In this document: positions 35,455 to 46,843 of the stretch, piece after piece
How the letters are laid out: each line of letters begins with the position of its first letter
Numbering within the stretch: position 1 is the stretch's first letter
NCBI GenBank assembly: GCA_964017125.1
Contig: OZ024915.1
Span: forward strand, 74,597,767 to 74,661,766
Length of the DNA: 64,000 bases
Origin: Flabesymbios commensalis
Taxonomy: Eukaryota; Annelida; Polychaeta; Terebellida; Flabelligeridae
Direction: 5' to 3'
The notes under the pieces: model-generated
Database searches by the model: none
Told to the model about the DNA's origin: nothing
Seen by the model: the letters and a program-made list of their open reading frames with translations, nothing else
Program-made: the position numbers and the translations under genes

Positions 35455-37337
35455 ACATTTGTACACATATAGGCTAAACTAAGTAAGGAGAACCTCAGGA
35501 TGGTGAGATGAATGAGGTGTTACTGCCCTCCAGACCAGGGTTGGGGCTAAGTACATCGGTACTTGTACTTACCTGTACTTAAGTACATTTTTTCGAGTAC
35601 TTGCTTGTACTTTGTACTTGAGCTTCAAAAATGTACTTGTACCCAAGTACTTGGTACTTGAAGACAAGTACATTGCAAGTACATCCGTTTTGTTAAAAAA
35701 AATATATTATAATTCACTTTTTCACTTATTCAGTGCAATAATTTTGATAATATAATTTTTTTAATAATTCAATTGTTGAAAGCAAAACAAATTTAGTTTA
35801 TCTACATGTATCAATGTAAAGCGTTATCAAATGTTCTTGTTATCGGTGAGCTGTATATTGTCCCTTTGATCTTTCATTCATACTTATGGTGAGCCGACCA
35901 GATAGATGTACTGATACAATTGTTAAAACAACACACAGGCGTAACAGCAATGGTTATCGTCCATCGTTGTCTAACACAGCCATACACATGCCTGACCCGG
36001 CAAAAACGAAATATTAACCCAGTGTTGGTTTATTGTTGGGTCAGCGTTGCAGATGATGGCTCAATATTGAATCGACATTGCATTATTGTCTCGTGTCTGC
36101 TGTAGAAGGGGGGGGGGGAGAGCTTTTATTGTTTGCGCGATTACCTCCTATAAAACCCTATAATTGCGAGAGTCATCATGTTCACGTTTCGAAAAGTATT
36201 GTTCGATCAATATTGTAACATGAAAGCATTGCAATTATATTTTAATTGGTCTGGGAAATATAGTGTCGCCTGTTGTGCTTAAATGATTACAAGCACGCCG
36301 CATAATAAAAATAAAATTTTAATTGCAGATATCTTAAAGTTAGAAGGGTTAGGAGTGTCAAATTGACCAGGCGCCTGTGAGAGCAATTAACAGCTGCGCT
36401 AATCACGCCTTCATTAACACTTTCAGTGCGGCGCGCTATTTTCATGATTATATTCAAGTGTCAAACCACAATAAATACCCCTCAAGATCAAATAAATGGG
36501 CAATAATTCTGAAAATATAAACTCTGAATTTTTCTTATCATTTGAATTTACGACACCAAACCATTTCAGCACTAAACACATTATTGACATTTTGATAATT
36601 TCATATCTTCTAGTTTTTTTTTAATGTTAAATAATATTATATTCTGCTGAATATTTGATGTGTTTAATTGAGTGGAAAATGTGGTTGCCCATTATGTTTT
36701 TGTTGGCAAATCAAGAATTCTAACAAATTAAGTTTAATCTTATTCCTCGTTTATAATAACTAGATAGATAGATAGATAATTATTTGACGACGGGAAGTCT
36801 ATGCGTTATTAAAAATGAACAGTATAAAATATATATGTACATGCCTATGTACGTAACAACAGGATTGGTTCCATAAAATCAATGGTTCCATGAAAATTAA
36901 TATGCATGATATGTGAGCTTAAAACCAAATAATATTATATACTAAAACAAGTACAGGGTAGTTAAAATATGCACCATAACAAATTAGAATACAATTAAAC
37001 AGCATGACAGTTCATAACTATGACATTGAAAGGAAATAAATATTTTTTGTAACACATAGGTCATTATTTTTAATATCAACAAACATAACCTAGTTATTAA
37101 TAACACGGGAGCGGTTTTTACACCTCCCTGTACTGCACTCAGCGAACACGAAACGTTGTCTTAGTTGTGGATCAACATCGTCGATTATTACATAGCAATA
37201 AGCCAACATTGGGCCATTGCGCCGTGCCCGCTATAGTCAACCCACAATAGTACCATAGTAGTGATCCTCTTCAATACTGGGAAGTAAATATAAATGTTTT
37301 CCCCAATTTAAGCACACTGGCGTTAGAGTAGGCCTAC

Positions 37338-37475
37338 CTGACTGTCTCAGCATCATCTGTTGCAGTCAAGAGACTTTTTAGTATCGCAGGCAAGGTATAT
37401 CAACTAGAGAGATGCCAAATGAGCGATTCAACGTTTCAAAAACGTATATTCATCGGATGTAATTCACAGAAATGA
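37338..37475 (+). pseudogene. hAT transposase C-terminal dimerisation fragment
   Basis: An open stretch ending in TGA reads SASSVAVKRLFSIAGKVY, then RCQMSDSTFQKRIFIGCN. This matches the C-terminal hATC domain, whose hallmark is SS/A..ERxFSxAGxxx...RxxLxxxxxxxLxFLxxN. The RNase H catalytic core, BED finger and insertion domain are not found upstream, where 35700-37300 has only short AT-rich ORFs. Its position at the 3' side of the element and its strand fit the hAT layout. Confidence 0.8.
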
Positions 37476-37489
37476 ATAACTGTATAATA

Positions 37490-37770
37490 GCATTCAATAC
37501 TCAAATATGCTATGGATAAACATTTTATTGAGCTCACATTGACTGCTAATATGATTAAATACACAACTATTTATTGAGCTCTAATTGACTATTAATATCA
37601 TTCAATACACCAATATGCAATGAATTATAAACAATTTATTGATCTCACATTGACTGTTAATATCATTCAATACATGAATATGCAATGAATCAACAATTTA
37701 TTGAGCTCACATTGACTATTAATATAATTCAATACTACAATATGCAATTAATAAACAAGTTATTCAACGC
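37490..37770. repeat. ~72-bp tandem repeat inside the hAT element
   Basis: Four units of ATTGAGCTCACATTGACT, TTAATATCATTCAATAC and AATATGCAATGAAT. They are moderately diverged and confined to the hAT interior. Confidence 0.8.
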
Positions 37771-38150
37771 AATATGACCTTTGTTTCTTAATTTATGCAT
37801 TTACTGGTATATTTTTATGCGTTTGTTCTTGGTACTAGGTAATTGTACCCAAGTACATTTGAAATGTACTTGGGTAGTACCCAAGTACATTTCGCAAAAC
37901 CCTGTACTTGTACTTGAACAATTTTAATGTACTTGTACCCAAGTACTGTGTCGATGTACTTGCCCCAACCCTGCTCCAGACACAGGATTCGAAATTGAGC
38001 CCTGTTGGTCTACGGCCGAGCACACTAACTCTCGGTCACGGAGGCTGCCCACAATATTCAATATTTACAATTGAACAGGGAGGAACTTTTTGTTTCTTTG
38101 AAACTTGAATGCCAGAGCAGGGGACGAATCTGCGATCTCTGACTTTCCTA

Positions 38151-38597
38151 GCAGGCACCAGCCCCCCCCCCCCCACCCCCCACCGCCCTTCGGTATTGTT
38201 ATTACATATATACAAACACATTACCCGTGGATTTAATATTGGTTCACCGTCAGGGCTGCCCAACATTTTTCATATTTTATTCTGCACAACATATTAAATG
38301 TGCATAATATATATTGGTCATGTCATTGCTATCACTTACCTTTTAAAATTGACAGGTATGTTTTACTCTGGTTCTGCCATAATAGTGTTCCCTGTTCCAC
38401 TTTGATTTTAATTTATTGCAAAAATGAAAAAAATTTATTTTGAAGTTTTATAATCCACATGCACGGCTGGTCCTCGTCTTCATCATTGACGGTTGGCCAG
38501 TGATTGGTAGAAAACAATCAACGAATGGGAAAGTGTGAATTCAACTATGATGCTGTGTCATTAAAAAACACTATTGGCCCAGCTGCTTTATAGACAC
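38151..38597. other. No gene seen
   Basis: Begins with a C-rich run (38162-38190). The remainder is AT-rich with no coding signal. Confidence 0.4.
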
Positions 38598-39357
38598 TTT
38601 ATAGCCCTACATATTATTACTTCAAGGCATATTTTTAATATACATATATCCACTTCTAAAGTATGCATACTTTTAGGTGCATCCCAGCAAATACGATACG
38701 GCGAACAGTGGATCAACACTCAAAGGTTTCAAATTTCAGAAGTTTAGCCAGACCAAATATAGAGTTAACTCTATGGCAAGACACGTGTGATTGTACTCCA
38801 GCGGTATTGCCTCATTGTAGTAGTCAACGCGATGCGTACAAAGCATAACTCTTAATATATTACACTGGCTATATACGCTATTCTTTCCACAGAAGCTACA
38901 TCGACTTAATGTTAGTTTAATGTTGGGCCAGCAGTGCAGACGGTGGACTAGCATTAAACCAGGGATAACTGGATATTTAGTTTATTGTTGTGCCGCCCTC
39001 TACATCGTTTACCCAGCATTAAAGGAACATCATTTATTAATAATATTACTATTTGTAAATTCAATTCAAAATAATGTTATGGCTTTGGTACCACACATTT
39101 TAGTAACTTCTAATTAGATCCCTATTAGCGTCATATTCAGGCCTTTATTACAATTTGATGTTGAATATCAGCTTCCATCGATAGGGTCCATAATACAAGA
39201 ACATAAATTAGGCCTACTATTTGTGTTTTTAGCATAGACTTAGGTTAAAATCTACGTTCAGTTTAACTTGAATATAGCCCAAACATAGGGACGCAGACGG
39301 TTATTATACGGTAATATAAATAGTTAAAATTATATGTATGAGATTGGTAGGGTAGGG

Positions 39358-39589
39358 TGGGGCAAAACGCCTACGTAAGCATTTAAGCTGTAGTTATGTA
39401 CTACCAACCTCTAGGAAAACATGTAGTCCAGCATAAGTTGGATACTAAATTGCACTATCTACTACCCTGATGTTACATTCCCTATTTATTTATTTTTTTT
39501 CTCGAAATGAAAAAATACAAAAAGACACAAATGGGCGTTATGCCTCACACCATGGGGCAAAACGCCCATGGTGGGCGTTTTGCCCCATC
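39358..39589. mobile_element. MITE with TGGGGCAAAACGCC ends (repeated in each unit)
   Basis: Left TGGGGCAAAACGCCTAC at 39358-39374; right GGCGTTTTGCCCCA at 39576-39589; an extra internal palindrome GGGGCAAAACGCCCATGG. Copies occur at 41254-41485 and about 43486-43717. A lone right end, GTAGGCGTTTTGCCCCA, closes the whole array at 45110-45126 and is the exact complement of the 17-bp left end. Confidence 0.75.
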
Positions 39590-39659
39590 CGTGACCTAAC
39601 ATAAAAATACAGTGTGGTTAAAGCAAATTCAATAGAAAGACAGGTTCAAGTGAAAGTCA

Positions 39660-40493
39660 GACGGGCCAGCAGTAGCCTGAGTGTGAAATGGGCCAGCAGT
39701 AGCTTGAGTATGAGACAGGCCATGCAGTAGCCTGAGTGTGAGGTAGGCCGGCAGCCTGAGTCAGGTCAGAGTGTAAGACAGGCCAGAAGCTTGGGCGTGA
39801 GACGGGCCAGCAGTAGCCTGAGCGTGAGATGGGCCAGCAGTAGGCTTAGCATGTGTGTCAGATGGGCCTGCAGTTGCTTGAGTGTGAGATGGGCCAGTAG
39901 CCTAAGTGTGAGTTGGACCAGCAGTAGCATGAGTGTGAGACGGGCCAGCATTAGCCTGAGTGTGTGATGGGCCAGCCGTAGCCTGAGTGTGATATGGGCC
40001 AGTAGCCTGGGCGTGAGACATCCCAGTAGCCTGAGTGAGATGGGTCAGCAAAAGCCCGGGTGTGGGACGGGCAGTAGCCTGAGTGTGAGATGGGCCAGCA
40101 TTAGCCTGAGCGTGAGATGAGCCAACCGTAGGCTTAGCCTGAGTTTGAGATGGGCCTGCAGTTGCTTGAGTGTGAGATGGGCCAGTAGCCTGAGTATGAG
40201 ATGGGCCAGCAGTAGCCTGAGTGTGAGATGGGTCAGCAGTAGCCTGAGTGTGAGATGGGCCAGTAGCCTGAGCGTGGGATGGGCCAGCAGTAGGCTTAGC
40301 TTGAGTGTGAGACGGGCCAGCAGTTGCCTGGGTGTGGGACGGATCAGTAGCCTAAGTATGAGATGGGCCAGCAGTAGCCTGAGTGTGAAATGGGCCAGAA
40401 TTAGCATGATGGTGAGATGGACCAGTAGCCTGAGTGTGAGATGGGCCAGCAGTAGCCTGAGTGTAAGATGGGCTGGCAATAACCTGAGTTATA
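39660..40493. repeat. 24/27-bp minisatellite in unit 1
   Basis: The basic unit is GGGCCAGCAGTAGCCTGAGTGTGAGAT (27 bp), with a 24-bp form lacking one CAG. Variants such as GCTTAGCATGTG and CCCGGGTGTG recur in the same order in the other units. Both periods are multiples of 3, giving long spurious ORFs on both strands. Confidence 0.95.
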
Positions 40494-42725
40494 TTTATAG
40501 CCCTACATATTATTACTTCAAGGCATATTTTTAATATACATATATCCACTTCTAAAGTATGCATACTTTTAGGTGCATCCCAGCAAATACGATACGGCGA
40601 ACAGTGGATCAACACTCAAAGGTTTCAAATTTCAGAAGTTTAGCCAGACCAAATATAGAGTTAACTCTATGGCAAGACACGTGTGATTGTACTCCAGCGG
40701 TATTGCCTCATTGTAGTAGTCAACGCGATGCGTACAAAGCATAACTCTTAATATATTACACTGGCTATATACGCTATTCTTTCCACAGAAGCTACATCGA
40801 CTTAATGTTAGTTTAATGTTGGGCCAGCAGTGCAGACGGTGGACTAGCATTAAACCAGGGATAACTGGATATTTAGTTTATTGTTGTGCCGCCCTCTACA
40901 TCGTTTACCCAGCATTAAAGGAACATCATTTATTAATAATATTACTATTTGTAAATTCAATTCAAAATAAAGTTATGGCTTTGGTACCACACATTTTAGT
41001 AACTTCTAATTAGATCCCTATTAGCGTCATATTCAGGCCTTTATTACAATTTGATGTTGAATATCAGCTTCCATCGATAGGGTCCATAATACAAGAACAT
41101 AAATTAGGCCTACTATTTGTGTTTTTAGCATAGACTTAGGTTAAAATCTACGTTCAGTTTAACTTGAATATAGCCCAAACATAGGGACGCAGACGGTTAT
41201 TATACGGTAATATAAATAGTTAAAATTATATGTATGAGATTGGTAGGGTAGGGTGGGGCAAAACGCCTACGTAAGCATTTAAGCTGTAGTTATGTACTAC
41301 CAACCTCTAGGAAAACATGTAGTCCAGCATAAGTTGGATACTAAATTGCACTATCTACTACCCTGATGTTACATTCCCTATTTATTTATTTTTTTCCTCG
41401 AAATGAAAAAATACAAAAAGACACAAATGGGCGTTATGCCTCACACCATGGGGCAAAACGCCCATGGTGGGCGTTTTGCCCCATCCGTGACCTAACATAA
41501 AAATACAGTGTGGTTAAAGCAAATTCAATAGAAAGACAGGTTCAAGTGAAAGTCAGACGGACCAGCAGTAGCCTGAGTGTGAAATGGGCCAGCAGTAGCT
41601 TGAGTATGAGACAGGCCATGCAGTAGCCTGAGTGTGAGGTAGGCCGGCAGCCTGAGTCAGGTCAGAGTGTAAGACAGGCCAGAAGCTTGGGCGTGAGACG
41701 GGCCAACAGTAGCCTGAGCGTGAGATGGGCCAGCAGTAGGCTTGAGTGTGAGATGGGCCAGTAGCCTAAGTGTGAGTTGGACCAGCAGTAGCATGAGTGT
41801 GAGACGGGCCAGCATTAGCCTGAGTGTGTGATGGGCCAGCCGTAGCCTGAGTGTGATATACATCCCAGTAGCCTGAGTGAGATGGGTCAGCAAAAGCCCG
41901 GGTGTGGGACGGGCAGTAGCCTGAGTGTGAGATGGGCCAGCATTAGCCTGAGCGTGGGATGAGCCAACCGTAGGCTTAGCCTGAGTTTGAGATGGGCCTG
42001 CAGTTGCTTGAGTGTGAGATGGGCCAGTAGCCTGAGTATGAGATGGGCCAGCAGTAGCCTGAGTGTGAGATGGGTCAGCAGTAGCCTGAGTGTGAGATGG
42101 GCCAGTAGCCTGGGCGTGAGACATCCCAGTAGCCTGAGTGAGATGGGTCAGCAAAAGCCCGGGTGTGGGACGGGCAGTAGCCTGAGTGTGAGATGGGCCA
42201 GCATTAGCCTGAGCGTGGGATGAGCCAACCGTAGGCTTAGCCTGAGTGTGATATGGGCCAGTAGCCTGGGCGTGAGACATCCCAGTAGCCTGAGTGAGAT
42301 GGGTCAGCAAAAGCCCGGGTGTGGGACGGGCAGTAGCCTGAGTGTGAGATGGGCCAGCATTAGCCTGAGCGTGGGATGAGCCAACCGTAGGCTTAGCCTG
42401 AGTTTGAGATGGGCCTGCAGTTGCTTGAGTGTGAGATGGGCCAGTAGCCTGAGTATGAGATGGGCCAGCAGTAGCCTGAGTGTGAGATGGGTCAGCAGTA
42501 GCCTGAGTGTGAGATGGGCCAGTAGCCTGAGCGTGGGATGGGCCAGCAGTAGGCTTAGCTTGAGTGTGAGACGGGCCAGCAGTTGCCTGGGTGTGGGACG
42601 GATCAGTAGCCTAAGTATGAGATGGGCCAGCAGTAGCCTGAGTGTGAAATGGGCCAGAATTAGCATGATGGTGAGATGGACCAGTAGCCTGAGTGTGAGA
42701 TGGGCCAGCAGTAGCCTGAGTTATA
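40494..42725. repeat. Macrosatellite unit 2 (2.2 kb)
   Basis: The 1.06-kb segment is the same length as in unit 1, with only a handful of visible substitutions (for example AATAAAGTTATGG versus AATAATGTTATGG). The minisatellite part is longer and contains an internal duplication of the CCCGGGTGTGGGACGGGC block (41897, 42159, 42315). Confidence 0.95.
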
Positions 42726-45126
42726 TTTATAGCCCTACATATTATTACTTCAAGGCATATTTTTAATATACATATATCCACTTCTAAAGTATGCATACTT
42801 TTAGGTGCATCCCAGCAAATACGATACGGCGAACAGTGGATCAACACTCAAAGGTTTCAAATTTCAGAAGTTTAGCCAGACCAAATATAGAGTTAACTCT
42901 ATGGCAAGACACGTGTGATTGTACTCCAGCGGTATTGCCTCATTGTAGTAGTCAACGCGATGCGTACAAAGCATAACTCTTAATATATTACACTGGCTAT
43001 ATACGCTATTCTTTCCACAGAAGCTAAATCGACTTAATGTTAGTTTAATGTTGGGCCAGCAGTGCAGACGGTGGACTAGCATTAAACCAGGGATAACTGG
43101 ATATTTAGTTTATTGTTGTGCCGCCCTCTACATCGTTTACCCAGCATTAAAGGAACATCATTTATTAATAATATTACTATTTGTAAATTCAATTCAAAAT
43201 AAAGTTATGGCTTTGGTACCACACATTTTAGTAACTTCTAATTAGATCCCTATTAGCGTCATATTCAGGCCTTTATTACAATTTGATGTTGAATATCAGC
43301 TTCCATCGATAGGGTCCATAATACAAGAACATAAATTAGGCCTACTATTTGTGTTTTTAGCATAGACTTAGGTTAAAATCTACGTTCAGTTTAACTTGAA
43401 TATAGCCCAAACATAGGGACGCAGACGGTTATTATACGGTAATATAAATAGTTAAAATTATATGTATGAGATTGGTAGGGTAGGGTGGGGCAAAACGCCT
43501 ACGTAAGCATTTAAGCTGTAGTTATGTACTACCAACCTCTAGGAAAACATGTAGTCCAGCATAAGTTGGATACTAAATTGCACTATCTACTACCCTGATG
43601 TTACATTCCCTATTTATTTATTTTTTTTCTCGAAATGAAAAAATACAAAAAGACACAAATGGGCGTTATGCCTCACACCATGGGGCAAAACGCCCATGGT
43701 GGGCGTTTTGCCCCATCCGTGACCTAACATAAAAATACAGTGTGGTTAAAGCAAATTCAATAGAAAGACAGGTTCAAGTGAAAGTCAGACGGACCAGCAG
43801 TAGCCTGAGTGTGAAATGGGCCAGCAGTAGCTTGAGTATGAAACAGGCCATGCAGTAGCCTGAGTGTGAGGTAGGCCGGCAGCCTGAGTCAGGTCAGAGT
43901 GTAAGACAGGCCAGAAGCTTGGGCGTGAGACGGGCCAGCAGTAGCCTGAGCGTGAGATGGGCCAGCAGTAGGCTTAGCATGTGTGTCAGATGGGCCTGCA
44001 GTTGCTTGAGTGTGAGATGGGCCAGTAGCCTAAGTGTGAGTTGGACCAGCAGTAGCATGAGTGTGAGACGGGCCAGCATTAGCCTGAGTGTGTGATGGGC
44101 CAGCCGTAGCCTGAGTGTGATATGGGCCAGTAGCCTGGGCGTGAGACATCCCAGTAGCCTGAGTGAGATGGGTCAGCAAAAGCCCGGGTGTGGGACGGGC
44201 AGTAGCCTGAGTGTGAGATGGGCCAGCATTAGCCTGAGCGTGGGATGAGCCAACCGTAGGCTTAGCCTGAGTTTGAGATGGGCCTGCAGTTGCTTGAGTG
44301 TGAGATGGGCCAGTAGCCTGAGTATGAGATGGGCCAGCAGTAGCCTGAGTGTGAGATGGGTCAGCAGTAGCCTGAGTGTGAGATGGGCCAGTAGCCTGAG
44401 CGTGGGATGGGCCAGCAGTAGGCTTAGCTTGAGTGTGAGACGGGCCAGCAGTTGCCTGGGTGTGGGACGGATCAGTAGCCTAAGTATGAGATGGGCCAGC
44501 AGTAGCCTGAGTGTGAAATGGGCCAGAATTAGCATGATGGTGAGATGGACCAGTAGCCTGAGTGTGAGATGGGCCAGCAGTAGCCTGAGTGTAAGATGGG
44601 CTGGCAATAACCTGAGTGTGAGATAAGTCAGTAGCCTGAGTGTGAGATGGGCCAGCAATAGCCTGAGTGTGAGATGGGCCAGTAGCCTGAGTTTGAGATG
44701 GGCCAGCAGTATCCTGAGTGTGCGATGGGTCAGTAGCCCGAGTGTGAGATGGGCAGTAACCTTAGTGTGAGATGGGCCAACAGTAGCATGAAGGTGAGAT
44801 GGGCCAGCAGTAGCCTAAGTGTGAGACGTGCAAGTATAGCCTGGGTGTGAGATGGGCCAGCAGTAGCCTGAGTGTAAGATGGGCCAGCAGTAGTCTGAGT
44901 GTGAGATGGGCCAGCAGTAGCCTGAGTGTAAGATGGCCCAGCAGTAGCCTGAGTGTAAGATGGGCCAGCAGTAGCCTGAGTGTGAGATGGGCCAGCAGTA
45001 GCCTGAGTGTGAGATGGGCCAGCAGTAGCCTGAGTGTAAGATGGGCCAGCAGTAGCCTGAGTGTGAAATGAGCCAGCAGTAGCCTGAGTGTAAAATGGGC
45101 CACACCATGGTAGGCGTTTTGCCCCA
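42726..45126. repeat. Macrosatellite unit 3 (2.4 kb)
   Basis: The same 1.06-kb segment (one visible difference is GAAGCTAAATCG). The minisatellite continues to 45100, with its last ~270 bp nearly homogeneous 27-mers, and ends in GTAGGCGTTTTGCCCCA. Confidence 0.95.
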
Positions 45127-46470
45127 ATTGGAAACAGAGGAAGTTTCTAAATGTTGTCACGTGACCATGTATATATTTCAATGGAAACTACATTGCATCG
45201 GTGACTAACACTAGAAGCTTCGGATGTACCCCGGTTACTAGTGGCTCTCAGTATTCCTTGGTAGTAGCGAGCGGACGCGCGAGCTGGGGCCCGAAGGGCC
45301 CAAGCTCGCGGGAGCGAGCTCTTACAGCAACGCGTGTGGTCAGTGACTAGCAAAATTAGATTTGATTTTTAACACTCACAGGCACAGTGTCAGGACTGAT
45401 ATTTCGTGGTCCAACATGCCTCTGATCATGTTCATGGGCGCTGACATCTTGTTTGTTTATTTTCTGTTCAGAAGTCAAAGTTCAACCTCCCTGGCATCAT
45501 ACTGAGACAGATATTCCTATCGTACTTTTCCCGTTTTTTCGCTCAGTCTGATTGTGGTACCACCTAGCGAGTGGGTAGGACAGTTGATGTGTATCACTAT
45601 AGCCGCATGAACATTTCCCCCTACGACTCATCCAATTGTGGGTATTGGCAGATCAGTCTATATTTCGGCAATCGTATTTTCAAAAGATTAATTTTTGTTC
45701 TTTTAAACAATGACGATGTAGATAACGCTACATATGTAAATAGTAGTGTGATCTAACTCAGTCAGTGTTGCAGGTCCATATAATTATTTCTTTGAAAGTT
45801 TGTTTGGTTTAGACCCAGTTGGTTTAGACCTAAGCTAGCACGTAAGTGGACTGCCTGGGCCTTCCGACAATATATGGATCGCTCAACAGAATGCGACAGG
45901 GCCCGCCATTTGTTAGGTAGTCTAGCCTACACGTTATCCTCACGTTACCTTGCCTTATACTTATAGCATATGTCATTACATGAGCCCCTACTTTAGTTCA
46001 TAATAATTTCCGCTCGCTTTCTAGGCATGCCTATTCATATTAGTATATAGTACTGCTCGCATTTACTAAGGATAGTGAAACATTATGTACTTAGCAAGTA
46101 TACACAACACTGTTTTGTTCAAAATGGTCGACATTCTCAACAGTTCATTGAAAATGTGGCAGCAGCTATTTAAGAAATACATGAGACTATAAAATCACGT
46201 ACACTCATTCTCAGTGGTATACTGTCTCCGACGGGGCAGTGTACCGGGCCCTGGTGAGTGAAATAAAGGAGCGACACCTAGTGAGTGAAGTAAAATAGCG
46301 ACACCTGGTGAATGATTTTCTCGCTATCCAATCATCGAGCGTGTCTTAACATTGTTGACGTGTCATTCTTTTCTACTAATTTTAACAATAAAACAAACTC
46401 CTGAGCAATTATTTTCCATTTCTATATTTGAATTAGCGTGAGCATAAAATATAAACTTACAAATGTCACT
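45127..46470. other. Less repetitive DNA, CpG-rich near 45270; no gene called
   Basis: GAGCTGGGGCCC-GAA-GGGCCCAAGCTC at 45281-45307 is a strong hairpin within a CpG-rich patch. The third GGGCCTTCCG motif is near 45860. Two tandem GCGACACCT(A/G)GTGA words lie at 46271-46310. No exon is recognised. Confidence 0.4.
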
Positions 46471-46499
46471 GTTATTTATTCTAAAAATATTGCTAATTA

Positions 46500-46671
46500 T
46501 ATATACTTGACAGCGAGCACGTTGCATTTCCGGTTTGTCTTGACCGGTATTTTGACGAATGAGAAGCCACGTTACAAGACCGGCCCAACTGAGTTGTCCA
46601 GGTGGCAGAAACTGCACGCAAAATTAGCGTGTACAGAAAATTTAGTCACATTAAAACAAGAATTGCAAGGC
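46500..46671 (+). CDS. Candidate unrecognised exon A
   Basis: An open frame reading EKPRYKTGPTELSRWQKLHA, then LACTENLVTLKQELQG, ends at a strong donor (GGC|GTAAGT, exon end 46671). Composition is balanced and lysine/leucine-rich, unlike the surrounding repeats. No in-frame ATG is obvious, so the left limit is uncertain; an acceptor-like ATATACTTGACAG precedes 46513. The family is not recognised. It may pair with exon B at 46764 in phase 0. Confidence 0.3.
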
Positions 46672-46763
46672 GTAAGTCTGGTGTAGTGATTAATACTTTG
46701 TGTCTAATTGTTTATATGTATCATGGCATTAAAATTTGAACATAATGCATGTTGTTATTGCAG

Positions 46764-46843
46764 CACAACTGCTCTTCTTTGTTGAATAGCAAATTGAGAA
46801 ATGCAGCCGGCTTCGACTCAGTTCTGTCAATCAGCAGTGATCA
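46764..46843 (+). CDS. Candidate unrecognised exon B, cut by a MITE
   Basis: Follows an acceptor (TTGTTATTGCAG), phase 0 after exon A. It reads HNCSSLLNSKLRNAAGFDSV, then LSISSD, up to the TGATCA at 46838-46843, where a 1,055-bp element begins. The frame continues beyond the element's right flank for about 25 further codons before a stop. Either the element sits in the exon or the exon ends near here. Low confidence. Confidence 0.25.

Larger units (their letters stand above)
35536..37973 (+). mobile_element. hAT transposon remnant, 2.44 kb, 8-bp target duplication
   Basis: Ends CAGGGTTGGGGCTAAGTACA and complement of CAGGGTTGGGGCAAGTACAT. The 8-bp direct repeat CTCCAGAC lies at 35528-35535 and 37974-37981, inside the SINE. 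CAGGG ends plus 8-bp duplications define hAT elements. Both termini are full of GTACTT/AAGTAC words, probable transposase-binding repeats. A C-terminal hAT dimerisation fragment is still readable inside (37338-37475). Most of the transposase is missing, so it is non-autonomous. It also holds a ~72-bp tandem repeat (37490-37770). Confidence 0.93.
35455..38150 (-). mobile_element. Composite SINE (family S1), minus strand, split by a hAT element
   Basis: The left part (35455-35535) holds the tail complement (GGAGAACCTCAGGATGGTGA). The right part (37974-38150) holds the second tRNA-like head (TCGGTCACGGAGGCTGCCC), the linker (TTTTTGTTTCTTTGAAAC) and the first head (GGGGACGAATCTGCGATCTC). The order matches the SINE at 34364-34667 in reverse. 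The interruption is exactly the hAT element. Confidence 0.9.
38598..40493. repeat. Macrosatellite unit 1 (1.9 kb)
   Basis: Starts at TTTATAGCCCTACATATTAT and contains a ~1.06-kb single-copy-like segment followed by about 830 bp of 24/27-bp minisatellite. The segment holds a CCCAGCAAATACGA / TTGGGCCAGCAGTGCAGACGG dispersed repeat and the GGGGCAAAACGCC inverted words. Unit 2 starts 1,896 bp later with the same sequence. Confidence 0.95.

Noticed and set aside
41657-42310. 217-codon minus-strand ORF and similar ORFs at 39.7-45.2 kb
   Set aside because: Their sequence is only the 24/27-bp minisatellite translated. The opposite strand is equally open, and there is no start context or conservation beyond the repeat.
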